Source of the DNA: Streptomyces sp. V2I9
GTDB lineage: Bacteria; Actinomycetota; Actinomycetes; Streptomycetales; Streptomycetaceae
Reading direction: 5' to 3'
Assembly (NCBI RefSeq): GCF_030817475.1
Contig: NZ_JAUSZJ010000002.1
Location: 6,710,626-6,774,625, forward strand
Length of the DNA stretch: 64,000 nucleotides
This document shows positions 26,255-33,663 of this stretch, in pieces. A program made the translations under genes and the position numbers. The first letter of the stretch is position 1; each line of letters starts with the position of its first letter. The notes under the pieces were generated by a model. It was given only the letters and a program-made list of their open reading frames with translations, was not told the origin of the DNA and ran no database searches.

Positions 26255-26931
26255 GCCCGGCTCTCCTCGCGGACCGGGCGCAGGCCCGCCCGTACGCCGT
26301 GACGCAGGGCGTCGACATAGCGGGCGCGGAACGTCCCCTCGTACCCGAACAGCGGGCCGAAGCGGCGGTTGGTCACCGAGACCCGGATGCGGAAGCGGCC
26401 CGTGGCGTCGTCGAAGGACTCGCGCACCTCGGCGTCACCCCCGATCAGGCCGGGAACGCGAACGTCGACGGGGCCCTCGCGGAAGCGGTGCTCCCCGGAC
26501 CGGATCAGCAGCGAACCGTCGGGCTCGGCCGTCAGCCGCAGATCGGTGGCCAGATGCTGGTGGGTGCCCAGATAGTCCAGTACGCAGGACCGCTCGGGGC
26601 TGTGCACCATCGTGGCGTCGAAGCGGCGCGGGCCGCCCGGCAGCGCGAACGTCCGGACGAAGGTGACCGTCTCCCGGCCGGAGGCGTCGGTGTACGGCAC
26701 GTTCTCGATGGTGAACGGAACGTTCCGGCCGGTCTTCGGTACCAGGATGTTGCGGGTGGCCCCGAGAGCGAGGAACGGCTTCACGAAGGCGCGGCCGTGC
26801 CAGATCCGGTCCATGGAACCGCGTCCCACGCACGCCTCCCCGCTCTCCAGGCCGACCGAGAAGCGCCGTCGCAGCTGGGGATGGAGCCGCTCGAAGTCGG
26901 CTCCCATCGCACGGGCGAAGATCGAGGTCAC
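26251..26931 (-). CDS. DUF4166 domain protein
   Basis: 226 residues matching the DUF4166 pattern (GRGSMDRIWHGRAFVKPFLA, then RRFDATMVHSPERSCVLDYLG). Function unknown; the domain often occurs with saccharopine-dehydrogenase-like or lipid-binding neighbours. GTG 26931 is taken as start because it overlaps the upstream stop (GTGA) and has GGAG in front. Coupled at both ends within the SRPBCC/TetR operon. Confidence 0.78.
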   Translation of the reverse strand: MTSIFARAMGADFERLHPQLRRRFSVGLESGEACVGRGSMDRIWHGRAFVKPFLALGATRNILVPKTGRNVPFTIENVPYTDASGRETVTFVRTFALPGGPRRFDATMVHSPERSCVLDYLGTHQHLATDLRLTAEPDGSLLIRSGEHRFREGPVDVRVPGLIGGDAEVRESFDDATGRFRIRVSVTNRRFGPLFGYEGTFRARYVDALRHGVRAGLRPVREESRA

Positions 26932-27620
26932 GGGCGCTCCAGACGGGTGAGGAGGGACGGGGTGGCGGCCGGACGGCCGGGCGGGCGGCGCAGACAGCGC
27001 CGGGCGGCGGGCGTGCGCGGGGAAGGGGGCAGGAGCAGCGCGGCCAGGGCGGCCGGCAGCACGGCCGCCGGACCGAAGGGGAGGGCCGCCACCACCAGGA
27101 GGGCCCGCGCCACCACCTCCGCCAGGGCGTACGCCAGCGAACGGGCCGGGCCGACCTCGCGTTCGCACCACAGTCGCAACCGGTCGAAGGACCAGGCGGT
27201 CGCCCAGCCCATCAGCGGCCGGAACACCAGCCGGTCCACGACCGCGCCGCAACGCCCCCACCGGGGCCGGTAGTCGTATCCGGTGAGGAAGCGAATCCCC
27301 TCGGCGGTGGGGACGTAGCGCCAGTACCCGCTGCCCTCGGCCAACGGGGACAGTCGCTGCGCGGAGGTGAAACGCAGGGCCGAGACCCGCTCCCCGTCGG
27401 CCCGCAGCCGCTCGCCCGCGCTCGTCCCCGTCCCCGACACGGTCAGAAAGGGCAGCACCCGCGTCGCGTAGCGGAACCGCTGAGGGCCCTCCGGTGGGCC
27501 GGGCAGAGGCGTGATCTCGGTGAACCGCAGATCCCACCGCTGGTGCTGCGCGGGCTCCTGGGTCCGCTCCCACAGGATCTCCGGATCGGTGCGGATCAAG
27601 GCCTCTATGTACAGCCGCAT
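26928..27620 (-). CDS. SRPBCC-family protein with membrane tail
   Basis: 230 residues. Residues 1-150 look like an SRPBCC (START-like) ligand-binding fold (EILWERTQEPAQHQRWDLRF). A hydrophobic stretch at ~165-195 (LLVVAALPFGPAAVLPAALAALLL) and a basic Pro-rich end suggest membrane attachment. First gene of the operon; GGGGA precedes ATG 27620. Probably binds a hydrophobic small molecule, possibly the one sensed by the TetR protein, which is inference. Confidence 0.7.
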   Translation of the reverse strand: MRLYIEALIRTDPEILWERTQEPAQHQRWDLRFTEITPLPGPPEGPQRFRYATRVLPFLTVSGTGTSAGERLRADGERVSALRFTSAQRLSPLAEGSGYWRYVPTAEGIRFLTGYDYRPRWGRCGAVVDRLVFRPLMGWATAWSFDRLRLWCEREVGPARSLAYALAEVVARALLVVAALPFGPAAVLPAALAALLLPPSPRTPAARRCLRRPPGRPAATPSLLTRLERP

Positions 27621-27643
27621 GCGTGTCCCCGGTAGGCGCGAGC

Positions 27644-27663
27644 GGTTGAGCGACTGCTCAACC
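27644..27663. promoter_or_regulatory. TetR-type operator O1
   Basis: GGTTGAGC-GACT-GCTCAACC: perfect 8-bp arms, 4-nt centre. It lies just downstream of the predicted -10 element and upstream of ATG 27620, so a bound repressor would block transcript start or elongation. Confidence 0.75.
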
Positions 27664-27674
27664 TCTGCGCCGGG

Positions 27675-27704
27675 ACGCTACCAGAGGGTTGAGCGACCGC
27701 TCAA
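27675..27704 (-). promoter_or_regulatory. Promoter of the SRPBCC/DUF4166/TetR operon
   Basis: On the minus strand TTGAGC (27704-27699) and TAGCGT (27680-27675) are separated by 18 nt, matching actinobacterial -35 (TTGAC-like) and -10 (TANNNT) elements. The -35 is one half-site of operator O2. Confidence 0.6.
27689..27704. promoter_or_regulatory. TetR-type operator O2
   Basis: TTGAGCGACCGCTCAA, the same design as O1 with perfect 6-bp arms and centre GACC, 43 bp away centre to centre. It covers the -35 of the minus-strand promoter and is also 63 bp upstream of the divergent transporter gene at 27767, so it could influence that gene too. Confidence 0.72.
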
Positions 27705-27766
27705 ACACCCCCCCGAACGGCGGCCCGCGGCAGGCGGGGGGAGGACTGCCGCGCTCGAATGGACGG

Positions 27767-28444
27767 ATGACGGCGCCCCCGGACGACTGCCTCGCCCGCA
27801 ACGAGTGGATCTGCGGCGACTACCTCTCCAGCCGCCGCGAGATCCTCGTCGACGCGGTGCTGCAACACCTCCAGCTCACAGGCGCGTCGGTGGCCGTCGC
27901 CGTCCTGATCGCCGTCCCCCTCGCGCTCGCCGCACGCCGATGGCGCTGGGCGGCCGGGCCGGTGCTCGGACTGACGACGATCCTCTACACGGTCCCGTCG
28001 CTGGCGATGTTCTCGCTGCTGCTGCCCCTCTACGGGCTCTCCGCCGCTCTGGTGATCACCGGGCTCGTCCTGTACTCCCTGACACTGCTCGTCCGCAACA
28101 TCCTGGCCGGGCTCCGGGCCGTCCCCGAGGAGACCCGGCAGGCCGCGCGCGGCCTGGGGTACGGGCCGCTGCGCCTGCTGCTCGCCGTCGAACTCCCGCT
28201 CGCACTGCCCGCCGCGATGGCCGGGCTGCGCATCGCCACCGTCTCCGCGGTCTCCCTGGTCACCATCGGCGCGATCGTCGGCCACGGCGGACTCGGCAAC
28301 CTCATCTATTCCGGCATGAACACCTACTTCAAGGCCCAGGTGCTCACCGCCTCCCTGCTGTGCGTCCTCATCGCCGTCGCCGCCGACCTGCTGCTCCTGG
28401 GCGCGGGACGGCTGCTGACCCCCTGGACCCGGAGGCGGGCGTGA
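27767..28444 (+). CDS. Glycine betaine/choline-type ABC permease (OpuCB-like)
   Basis: 225 residues with five to six membrane segments and the permease EAA-like loop (EETRQAARGLGYGPLRLLLAVELP). Belongs to the OpuC/ProW family that imports quaternary ammonium compatible solutes. I start at ATG 27767 because the protein family begins shortly before the first helix; an in-frame GTG/ATG near 27689 would add ~26 low-complexity residues and run through operator O2. The partner permease follows after 37 nt and the binding protein after that. The ATPase is encoded separately at 31378-32541. Confidence 0.85.
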   Translation: MTAPPDDCLARNEWICGDYLSSRREILVDAVLQHLQLTGASVAVAVLIAVPLALAARRWRWAAGPVLGLTTILYTVPSLAMFSLLLPLYGLSAALVITGLVLYSLTLLVRNILAGLRAVPEETRQAARGLGYGPLRLLLAVELPLALPAAMAGLRIATVSAVSLVTIGAIVGHGGLGNLIYSGMNTYFKAQVLTASLLCVLIAVAADLLLLGAGRLLTPWTRRRA

Positions 28445-28481
28445 ACGCCTGCGCGCGGGTGCCCGGGAAGGGGAGGGTGCG

Positions 28482-29153
28482 GTGAACACCGTCTCCGCCA
28501 CCTGGTCCTGGCTCACCACCGCGGCCCACTGGTCCGGTCCCGACGGCGTCTGGCACCGGCTCGGCGAGCACCTCTTCCTCACCGTCGTCTGCCTGCTCAT
28601 CAGCTGCCTGATCGCCTTGCCCGTCGCCCTCGTCCTGGGCCACCTCGGCAAGGGCGGCGCGCTCGCCGTCAACCTCTCCAACATCGGGCGGGCCGTGCCC
28701 ACCTTCGCCGTCCTGGTCCTGCTGCTGCTCACGCCCATCGGCAGGTACGGCCCGTGGTCCACGATCATCGCGCTCGTCCTGTTCGCCGTGCCGCCGCTCC
28801 TCGCCAACGCCTACGTCGGGATGCGCGAGGTCGACCGGGACGTCGTCCGGGCGGCTCGCGGCATGGGCATGACGGGACGCCAGATGCTGCTGGGCGTCGA
28901 ACTCCCCCTCGCCCTCCCCATGATCCTCACCGGCGTGCGGATCGCCGCCGTCCAACTGGTCGCCACGGCCACCATCGCCGCGCTGGCCGGCGGCGGGGGA
29001 CTGGGCCGGATCATCACCGCGGGCTTCAACCTCGCCTCCACCCCGCAGGTGGTGGCCGGGGCGATCCTGGTGGCCGCCTTCGCCCTCCTCGTCGAATGCG
29101 CCTTCGAGGCCGGTCTGCGCCTCGCTCCGCGGCGCGGCCGGGAGGCGGCATGA
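28482..29153 (+). CDS. Glycine betaine/choline-type ABC permease (OpuCD-like)
   Basis: 223 residues, again with about six membrane helices and the loop REVDRDVVRAARGMGMTGRQ. A second permease of this kind is normal for OpuC systems, whose channel is a heterodimer. GTG 28482 follows GGGAGG. The stop overlaps the next start (ATGA). Confidence 0.85.
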   Translation: MNTVSATWSWLTTAAHWSGPDGVWHRLGEHLFLTVVCLLISCLIALPVALVLGHLGKGGALAVNLSNIGRAVPTFAVLVLLLLTPIGRYGPWSTIIALVLFAVPPLLANAYVGMREVDRDVVRAARGMGMTGRQMLLGVELPLALPMILTGVRIAAVQLVATATIAALAGGGGLGRIITAGFNLASTPQVVAGAILVAAFALLVECAFEAGLRLAPRRGREAA

Positions 29154-30106
29154 GCCGCGTCCGCCGGGTGCTCACCGCGCTGGCCCTCCTCGCCGCCACC
29201 GCCACCGGCTGCGCCACCGGCCCGTCCCTGGAGAACCAGGGCGAGGTCACCGCCCCGCCGGGCGACAGCAGGGAACTGACGGTCGGCTCGGCCGGATTCA
29301 CCGAGAGCGACCTGCTGGCCCAGCTGTACGCGCTGCTCCTGGAGCACGCCGGATACTCCGCCGACGTCATCTCCGTCACCAACCGGGAGATCTACGAACC
29401 CGCCCTGGAGAACGGGCAGATCGACGTGGCCCCGGAGTACGCGGCGACCTTCGCCGACTGGCTGAACGCCAAGGCCGCCGGCGACGACGCGGACCCGGTC
29501 GGATCGCCCGACCTCGCCACCACCATGAAGGCGCTCCGCGCGCTCGCCGCTCCCCGCGGGCTGGCCGTCCTCGACCCCGGCCGGGCCGTCGACCAGAACG
29601 CCTTCGCCGTCACCGCCGCGTACGCGGAGAAGCACGGGCTCAGGACGCTGAGCGACGTGGGCGCGGCGAAGCTGCCCGTACGCCTCGCGGCAGGCGACGA
29701 GTGCGTCCAGCGCCCCTACTGCGCCCCCGGCCTCCGTGCGACGTACGGCATCGACGTGGTCGCCGTCGACCCGAAGGGCGTCGGCACCACCCAGGCCAAA
29801 CAGGCGGTCCGGAGCGGTCAGGACCAGATGGTCCTGACCACCACGACCGACGCCACCCTGGACCGGTTCGGTCTGGTGCTGCTGGAGGACGACAAGAAGC
29901 TCCAGAACGCCGACTACGTGGTCCCCGTCGTCAACCGCGCCCGCGCCGGGAGCGTCGGGGTGCGCGACGCCCTGGGGCGGCTCAACACCGTGCTGACCAC
30001 CGCCGACCTGGCGTCGATGAACGAGCAGGTCGACAGCTGGCGCAGGCTGCCCGAGGACGTCGCGCGCGCCTACCTGGAGTCGAAGAAGCTCCTCCCGAAG
30101 GGCTGA
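29150..30106 (+). CDS. Compatible-solute substrate-binding lipoprotein (OpuCC-like)
   Basis: 318 residues. A lipoprotein signal ends at Cys21 (ATATGC). The mature protein shows the OpuAC-type pattern: TVGSAGFTESDLLAQLYALLLE, then ALENGQIDVAPEYAATF. Captures betaine-, choline- or carnitine-like ligands outside the membrane; the ligand cannot be set from sequence. Last gene of the plus-strand trio, facing a convergent hemerythrin gene 12 nt away. Confidence 0.87.
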   Translation: MSRVRRVLTALALLAATATGCATGPSLENQGEVTAPPGDSRELTVGSAGFTESDLLAQLYALLLEHAGYSADVISVTNREIYEPALENGQIDVAPEYAATFADWLNAKAAGDDADPVGSPDLATTMKALRALAAPRGLAVLDPGRAVDQNAFAVTAAYAEKHGLRTLSDVGAAKLPVRLAAGDECVQRPYCAPGLRATYGIDVVAVDPKGVGTTQAKQAVRSGQDQMVLTTTTDATLDRFGLVLLEDDKKLQNADYVVPVVNRARAGSVGVRDALGRLNTVLTTADLASMNEQVDSWRRLPEDVARAYLESKKLLPKG

Positions 30107-30118
30107 GCCTCTCCGGGG

Positions 30119-30694
30119 TCAGGAGGCGGGCGGCGCGGGCGGCCAGGGCACATCGGCCAGCAGCGGCAGAAGCTGTTCCTCCTCGTACGCGAGGTGCACC
30201 GTCAACTCCTCGGTCAGGCGAGTGAGTTCGCTGCGGAATCGGTCCGGCTCCGCGATGGCGACATCGGCCAGCAGCGCCGAGAGCGCCCGTTGCACGGCCC
30301 CGATCGACCTGTGCTCCTCCCGTAGCCGGTCGAAGACGTGGGCCAGGTGCGGATGGTAGCCCTCCACCGTGGGGAACAGATGGCCGTCCTCGGCCGTGTG
30401 GTGGAATTCCAGCGCTTGGCAGAACTCCAGGCAGCGCTGCCTGATCTGGAGGCCGAGCGGCGGCGCGGGTGGCTGTCCGGCGTCCGGATGTCCGGGGTCG
30501 TGGCGGGCGGCCCGTGCGGCGAAGTGGGCCTCGGTCTCGGCGTGCACGTGGCGCAGCTGGTCGCGGAGCCAGGTGTGTACCTCCACGATCTTGTCCGCGA
30601 GGTTGGTGACCGCGGGGGCCGCCTCCTCGGAAGCGGTGGGCCGGGTGGCAGGGTGCAGGGGAATTCTGGGTCTCCTGGAAGAGAGCGGGCGCAC
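30119..30694 (-). CDS. Hemerythrin-like domain protein
   Basis: 191 residues. The di-iron ligand set is visible in order: a His in VHTWLRDQ, HHTAEDGHLFP, LREEHRSIG and HLAYEEEQLLP. Such proteins bind O2 or NO or act as iron/redox sensors. The start is uncertain: GTG 30694 opens the frame, but AGGAGA lies inside the first codons and no ATG follows it, so the true start may be a little downstream. No coupling to the convergent transporter genes. Confidence 0.8.
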   Translation of the reverse strand: MRPLSSRRPRIPLHPATRPTASEEAAPAVTNLADKIVEVHTWLRDQLRHVHAETEAHFAARAARHDPGHPDAGQPPAPPLGLQIRQRCLEFCQALEFHHTAEDGHLFPTVEGYHPHLAHVFDRLREEHRSIGAVQRALSALLADVAIAEPDRFRSELTRLTEELTVHLAYEEEQLLPLLADVPWPPAPPAS

Positions 30695-31002
30695 GAGGGC
30701 CCGCGGACGGAACGGTGGTCCGGGCGGGGGGACGCGTCGATGTGCGCGGTCCCGAGCGGACTGTTCAGAGACAGGGGGCGATGAGTCGGCTCATGGCGGC
30801 TTCCCTGGATGAAGGTGCCGGCTCGACTGCCGGCCGGCCCAGATCTCTTTGGCCGACGCCGCGCTGCACGGGCCCATCACAACCTGGGCGGCGCCCCTGT
30901 GTCAACGCGCTCCGGGCCAGGGGCAGGGGCGGCCGCCGGGACGACGGGGGAGGCGCGGAAAACGCGTTGCCCGCCCTCGGGAAGCCTGCGACTCTTCCGG
31001 TC
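30695..31002. other. Intergenic, divergent promoter region
   Basis: 308 bp between the minus-strand hemerythrin gene and the plus-strand DUF2087 gene. It must hold both promoters. An 8-bp perfect palindrome AACGCGTT is at 30961-30968; otherwise I see no clear promoter, gene or repeat. Confidence 0.4.
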
Positions 31003-31308
31003 ATGCCCACCGCACATGACACCCTGCCGTCCCGGACGCCGTCATCCTCCTCCGGTACGCGCTCCGTGGAGGCGCTCTTCTCGCGCGGCCGCCTGGTCGC
31101 CATCCCGCGCAAGCCGGCCCGGCGCGAGCAGTTGCTCACGCACCTCGCCGAGACGCTGTTCGAGCGCGAGCGCTCGTACACCGAACGCGAGGTGAACGAG
31201 GCGCTGCTCACCGTCCACGAGGACTGCTCCGCCCTGCGCCGCCATCTGGTCGTCGCGGGTCTGATGGTCCGCACCCGCGACGGGGCCGACTACCGGCGCG
31301 GACGCTGA
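31003..31308 (+). CDS. DUF2087 domain protein
   Basis: 101 residues. After a Ser/Pro-rich N-terminus the DUF2087 pattern is clear: GRLVAIPRKPARREQLLTHLAE, then YTEREVNEALLTVHEDCSALRRHLV. This small winged-helix-like domain is often fused to or found with regulators and may bind nucleic acid. ATG 31003 is the only start close to the domain; the ribosome site is weak. Two hairpins follow the stop. Confidence 0.75.
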   Translation: MPTAHDTLPSRTPSSSSGTRSVEALFSRGRLVAIPRKPARREQLLTHLAETLFERERSYTEREVNEALLTVHEDCSALRRHLVVAGLMVRTRDGADYRRGR

Positions 31309-31309
31309 C

Positions 31310-31328
31310 CGGGCGGTTCCGCCGCCCG
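31310..31328. terminator. Hairpin after the DUF2087 gene
   Basis: CGGGCGG and CCGCCCG arms pair perfectly around a 5-nt loop, starting 2 nt after the stop. Confidence 0.65.
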
Positions 31329-31333
31329 TGACC

Positions 31334-31350
31334 CCCGCGCCGGTCGCGGG
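31334..31350. terminator. Second hairpin between convergent genes
   Basis: CCCGCG and CGCGGG arms around a 5-nt loop. It lies 27 nt before the convergent ATPase stop and may act for the minus strand. Confidence 0.55.
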
Positions 31351-31377
31351 AGCGGCGGGCGGCGGTGGCTCCGTGGC

Positions 31378-32541
31378 TCAGGCGTCCGACACGGAGTCGA
31401 AGTCCACCTCCTCGCGCCCCACCCCCTGGGCGTCCGCGTCGACCGACCGGCGCAGCGCCTCGTGCAGCTTCGCCGGAGTGAGGACGCCCAGGAAGAGGTT
31501 CCCGTCCAGCACAGCCACCCACCCCGCGTCGTACTGGAGCATCTCGCTGAACGCCTGCTTCAGCGGGGCGCCCACCGGCACCCACGCGTCCATCCGGCGG
31601 GCCAGCGAGCCCACGCTCTCGCCCTCCCCGGCCGGTCGCAGCGCGTCCGCCGACACCCAGCCGTGCAGCTCGCCCGTACTGTTCAGCACCACCGCCCACC
31701 GGGCCCCCGCCGCCGCCAGCCGGGCCGCCGCCTCGCGGGCGGGCTCCTCCAGCAGCGCCACCGGCGGTTCCTCCAGGTCCTCCGGCTCGATCGCGGTGAC
31801 CGACAGCCGCTTCAGCCCCCGGTCCGAGCCCACGAACCGTGCCACGTACGGCGTCGCCGGGGCGCCGAGCACGGCGGCCGGGGTGTCGAACTGCTCGATG
31901 CGCCCCTCCCCGTACACCGCGATCCGGTCGCCCATCCGCACCGCTTCCTCGATGTCGTGCGTCACCATGAGCACCGTCTTGCGCACCTGCTGCTGGAGGG
32001 CCAGGAACTCGTTCTGCAGCCGCTCCCGCACCACCGGGTCCACCGCGCCGAACGGCTCGTCCATCAGCAGGACCGGCGGGTCGGCCGCGAGCGCCCGCGC
32101 CACGCCCACCCGCTGGCGCTGACCGCCGGAGAGCTGCGCCGGATAGCGCGATCCGTACGTCGCCGGGTCCAGGCCCACCAGGTCCAGCAGCTCCGCAGCC
32201 CGCTCCCGTGCCCGCGACCGCTTCCAGCCGACCAGCGCCGGGACGGTCGCGGTGTTGTCCAGGACGGTCCGGTGCGGGAAGAGGCCGACCTGCTGGATCA
32301 CGTAACCGATCCGGCGGCGCAGCCTCACCGGGTCGATTCCCGCGATGTCCTCGCCGTCCACCAGGATCCGGCCCGAGGTCGGCTCGATCAGCCGGTTCAC
32401 CATCATCATGGTGGTCGTCTTGCCGCAGCCCGACGGCCCCACCAGGGTGACCAGCTCGCCCTCCGCCACCTCGAAGGACAGCCCGTCCACCGCCGTCGTC
32501 CCGTCCGGAAAGACCTTCCCGACCTGCTCGAACCGGATCAT
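31378..32541 (-). CDS. Compatible-solute ABC ATPase with CBS domains (OpuCA-like)
   Basis: 387 residues. ATPase domain with Walker A GPSGCGKTT (~residue 35), signature LSGGQRQR (~140) and Walker B VLLMDEPFGAVD (~160), then two CBS-like domains (~residues 260-315 and 320-375). In OpuCA such a CBS pair gates transport in response to ionic strength or cyclic dinucleotides. It is the obvious partner for the two permeases and binding protein at 27767-30106, but is encoded on the other strand, two genes away. No Shine-Dalgarno precedes ATG 32541; TATCGT ends 6 nt upstream, so the mRNA may be leaderless. Confidence 0.87.
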   Translation of the reverse strand: MIRFEQVGKVFPDGTTAVDGLSFEVAEGELVTLVGPSGCGKTTTMMMVNRLIEPTSGRILVDGEDIAGIDPVRLRRRIGYVIQQVGLFPHRTVLDNTATVPALVGWKRSRARERAAELLDLVGLDPATYGSRYPAQLSGGQRQRVGVARALAADPPVLLMDEPFGAVDPVVRERLQNEFLALQQQVRKTVLMVTHDIEEAVRMGDRIAVYGEGRIEQFDTPAAVLGAPATPYVARFVGSDRGLKRLSVTAIEPEDLEEPPVALLEEPAREAAARLAAAGARWAVVLNSTGELHGWVSADALRPAGEGESVGSLARRMDAWVPVGAPLKQAFSEMLQYDAGWVAVLDGNLFLGVLTPAKLHEALRRSVDADAQGVGREEVDFDSVSDA

Positions 32542-32547
32542 TTCTGA

Positions 32548-32553
32548 ACGATA
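32548..32553 (-). promoter_or_regulatory. -10 element of a probable leaderless transcript
   Basis: TATCGT (TANNNT type) ends 6 nt before the ATPase ATG, which places the start site on the A of ATG. No clear -35 is visible. Confidence 0.45.
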
Positions 32554-32763
32554 GGCCCAGTCGTCGCCTTCCCGCCTGCCGGCCGCCGCCGGGCGCCTCA
32601 CCGAGCCCACGGTCCGGGCCCGCGCGTGATCGCGGCAACCCGAGAGGGGTTCATGTGCGTCGTGCATACTGTGGCCGCCCGGGGCCCGGCCAAGGGCCTT
32701 CCAGGATTCAGGAGTTGCCGGGCGAAGGCGGAACGGCAGCGGTGCGGAGGAACGAGGGGAAGC

Positions 32764-33498
32764 ATGATGTTCCGAACGGGTGGACTCCTGCTGTCCGTGG
32801 TGGCGGGAGCGGCGCTGCTGACGGGATGCGGAGAGGACGAGCCGCCGACGCCGGTCGAGTACGGTGCGGCCCGGCCCGCGGGAGACACGCTCGGCCTGCG
32901 GCCGCCCGAGGGATCGGCGCTCCCCCTGGCGGAATGGCCCGACGCGTGCAAGCTGGTGACCGAGGCGGAGCTCCGGGCGATCGTGCCCCGGGCGAAGGCC
33001 CTGGAGCATGAGCCGGTGAAGGTCACGATCATGAACTTCAACCCGCTCGCCGAGGCCGTACCCGGTACCACCGGCGACGTGGACCGGGGCGGCTGCACCT
33101 ACGACTTCCACCTCCCCGACCACGGCGACGACGAGTTCGCCAACAGCCACTTCACCGTCGTCGTGACCGCGATCGCGGATCCCGCTCTCGTGGAGAAGAA
33201 CTATCGGGAGGACAAGGACGAGGACGGCACCGAGAAGGGCTACACCGACCTGGCCGGCTCCTGGGGGGCCGAGGACTGCTACCTCACCGCCGCGACGGGG
33301 GACGACGAGGTGACGTGCCTTCAAGGGGCCTATCTGTTCGAAGTGGACGGTGATACCAGTGCCGCCGGCGTGGTGGACATGCCGGATCCGGGCGCGAAGG
33401 CGTCCGAGAACCTCGCCGCCGCGGCGGAGCGCAGGAGACTGTGGACGGAAGAGGTCCTGGCGGAGGTCACACGCACCGTCGCCGCACGCCTGTCCTGA
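32764..33498 (+). CDS. Secreted lipoprotein, DUF3558-like
   Basis: 244 residues. Signal peptide with a textbook lipobox (LLTGC). The mature part has the pattern DACKLVTEAELRAIVP and later Cys residues (GGCTYDF, EDCYL, VTCLQG) resembling DUF3558 actinobacterial lipoproteins of unknown role. Two consecutive ATGs (32764, 32767) follow GAGGGGA. It stands alone, 90 bp before the kinase leader ORF. Confidence 0.75.
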   Translation: MMFRTGGLLLSVVAGAALLTGCGEDEPPTPVEYGAARPAGDTLGLRPPEGSALPLAEWPDACKLVTEAELRAIVPRAKALEHEPVKVTIMNFNPLAEAVPGTTGDVDRGGCTYDFHLPDHGDDEFANSHFTVVVTAIADPALVEKNYREDKDEDGTEKGYTDLAGSWGAEDCYLTAATGDDEVTCLQGAYLFEVDGDTSAAGVVDMPDPGAKASENLAAAAERRRLWTEEVLAEVTRTVAARLS

Positions 33499-33591
33499 CG
33501 GCCGGACACCGGCCGGACCCGCCGCGGCCGGGTACGGCGGAAGCGTGAGAGGGCAAGGGCCGCGGGAAGAACATACGAAGTGGGAGGACCG

Positions 33592-33663
33592 ATGATCAGG
33601 TCGCGGGGCGCGCGGTACCGGAACGTCCGTCGAGGCGCACGGAGCACGGGGACCGGCCGATGA
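33592..33663 (+). CDS. Arg-rich leader ORF coupled to the kinase gene
   Basis: 23 residues starting MIRSRGARYR, eight of them Arg. GGGAGG lies 4 nt before ATG 33592, a far better ribosome site than the kinase has. Its TGA overlaps the kinase ATG (ATGA). The arrangement suggests translational coupling: ribosomes finishing this peptide would start the kinase. Whether the peptide itself has a role is unknown. Confidence 0.5.
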   Translation: MIRSRGARYRNVRRGARSTGTGR

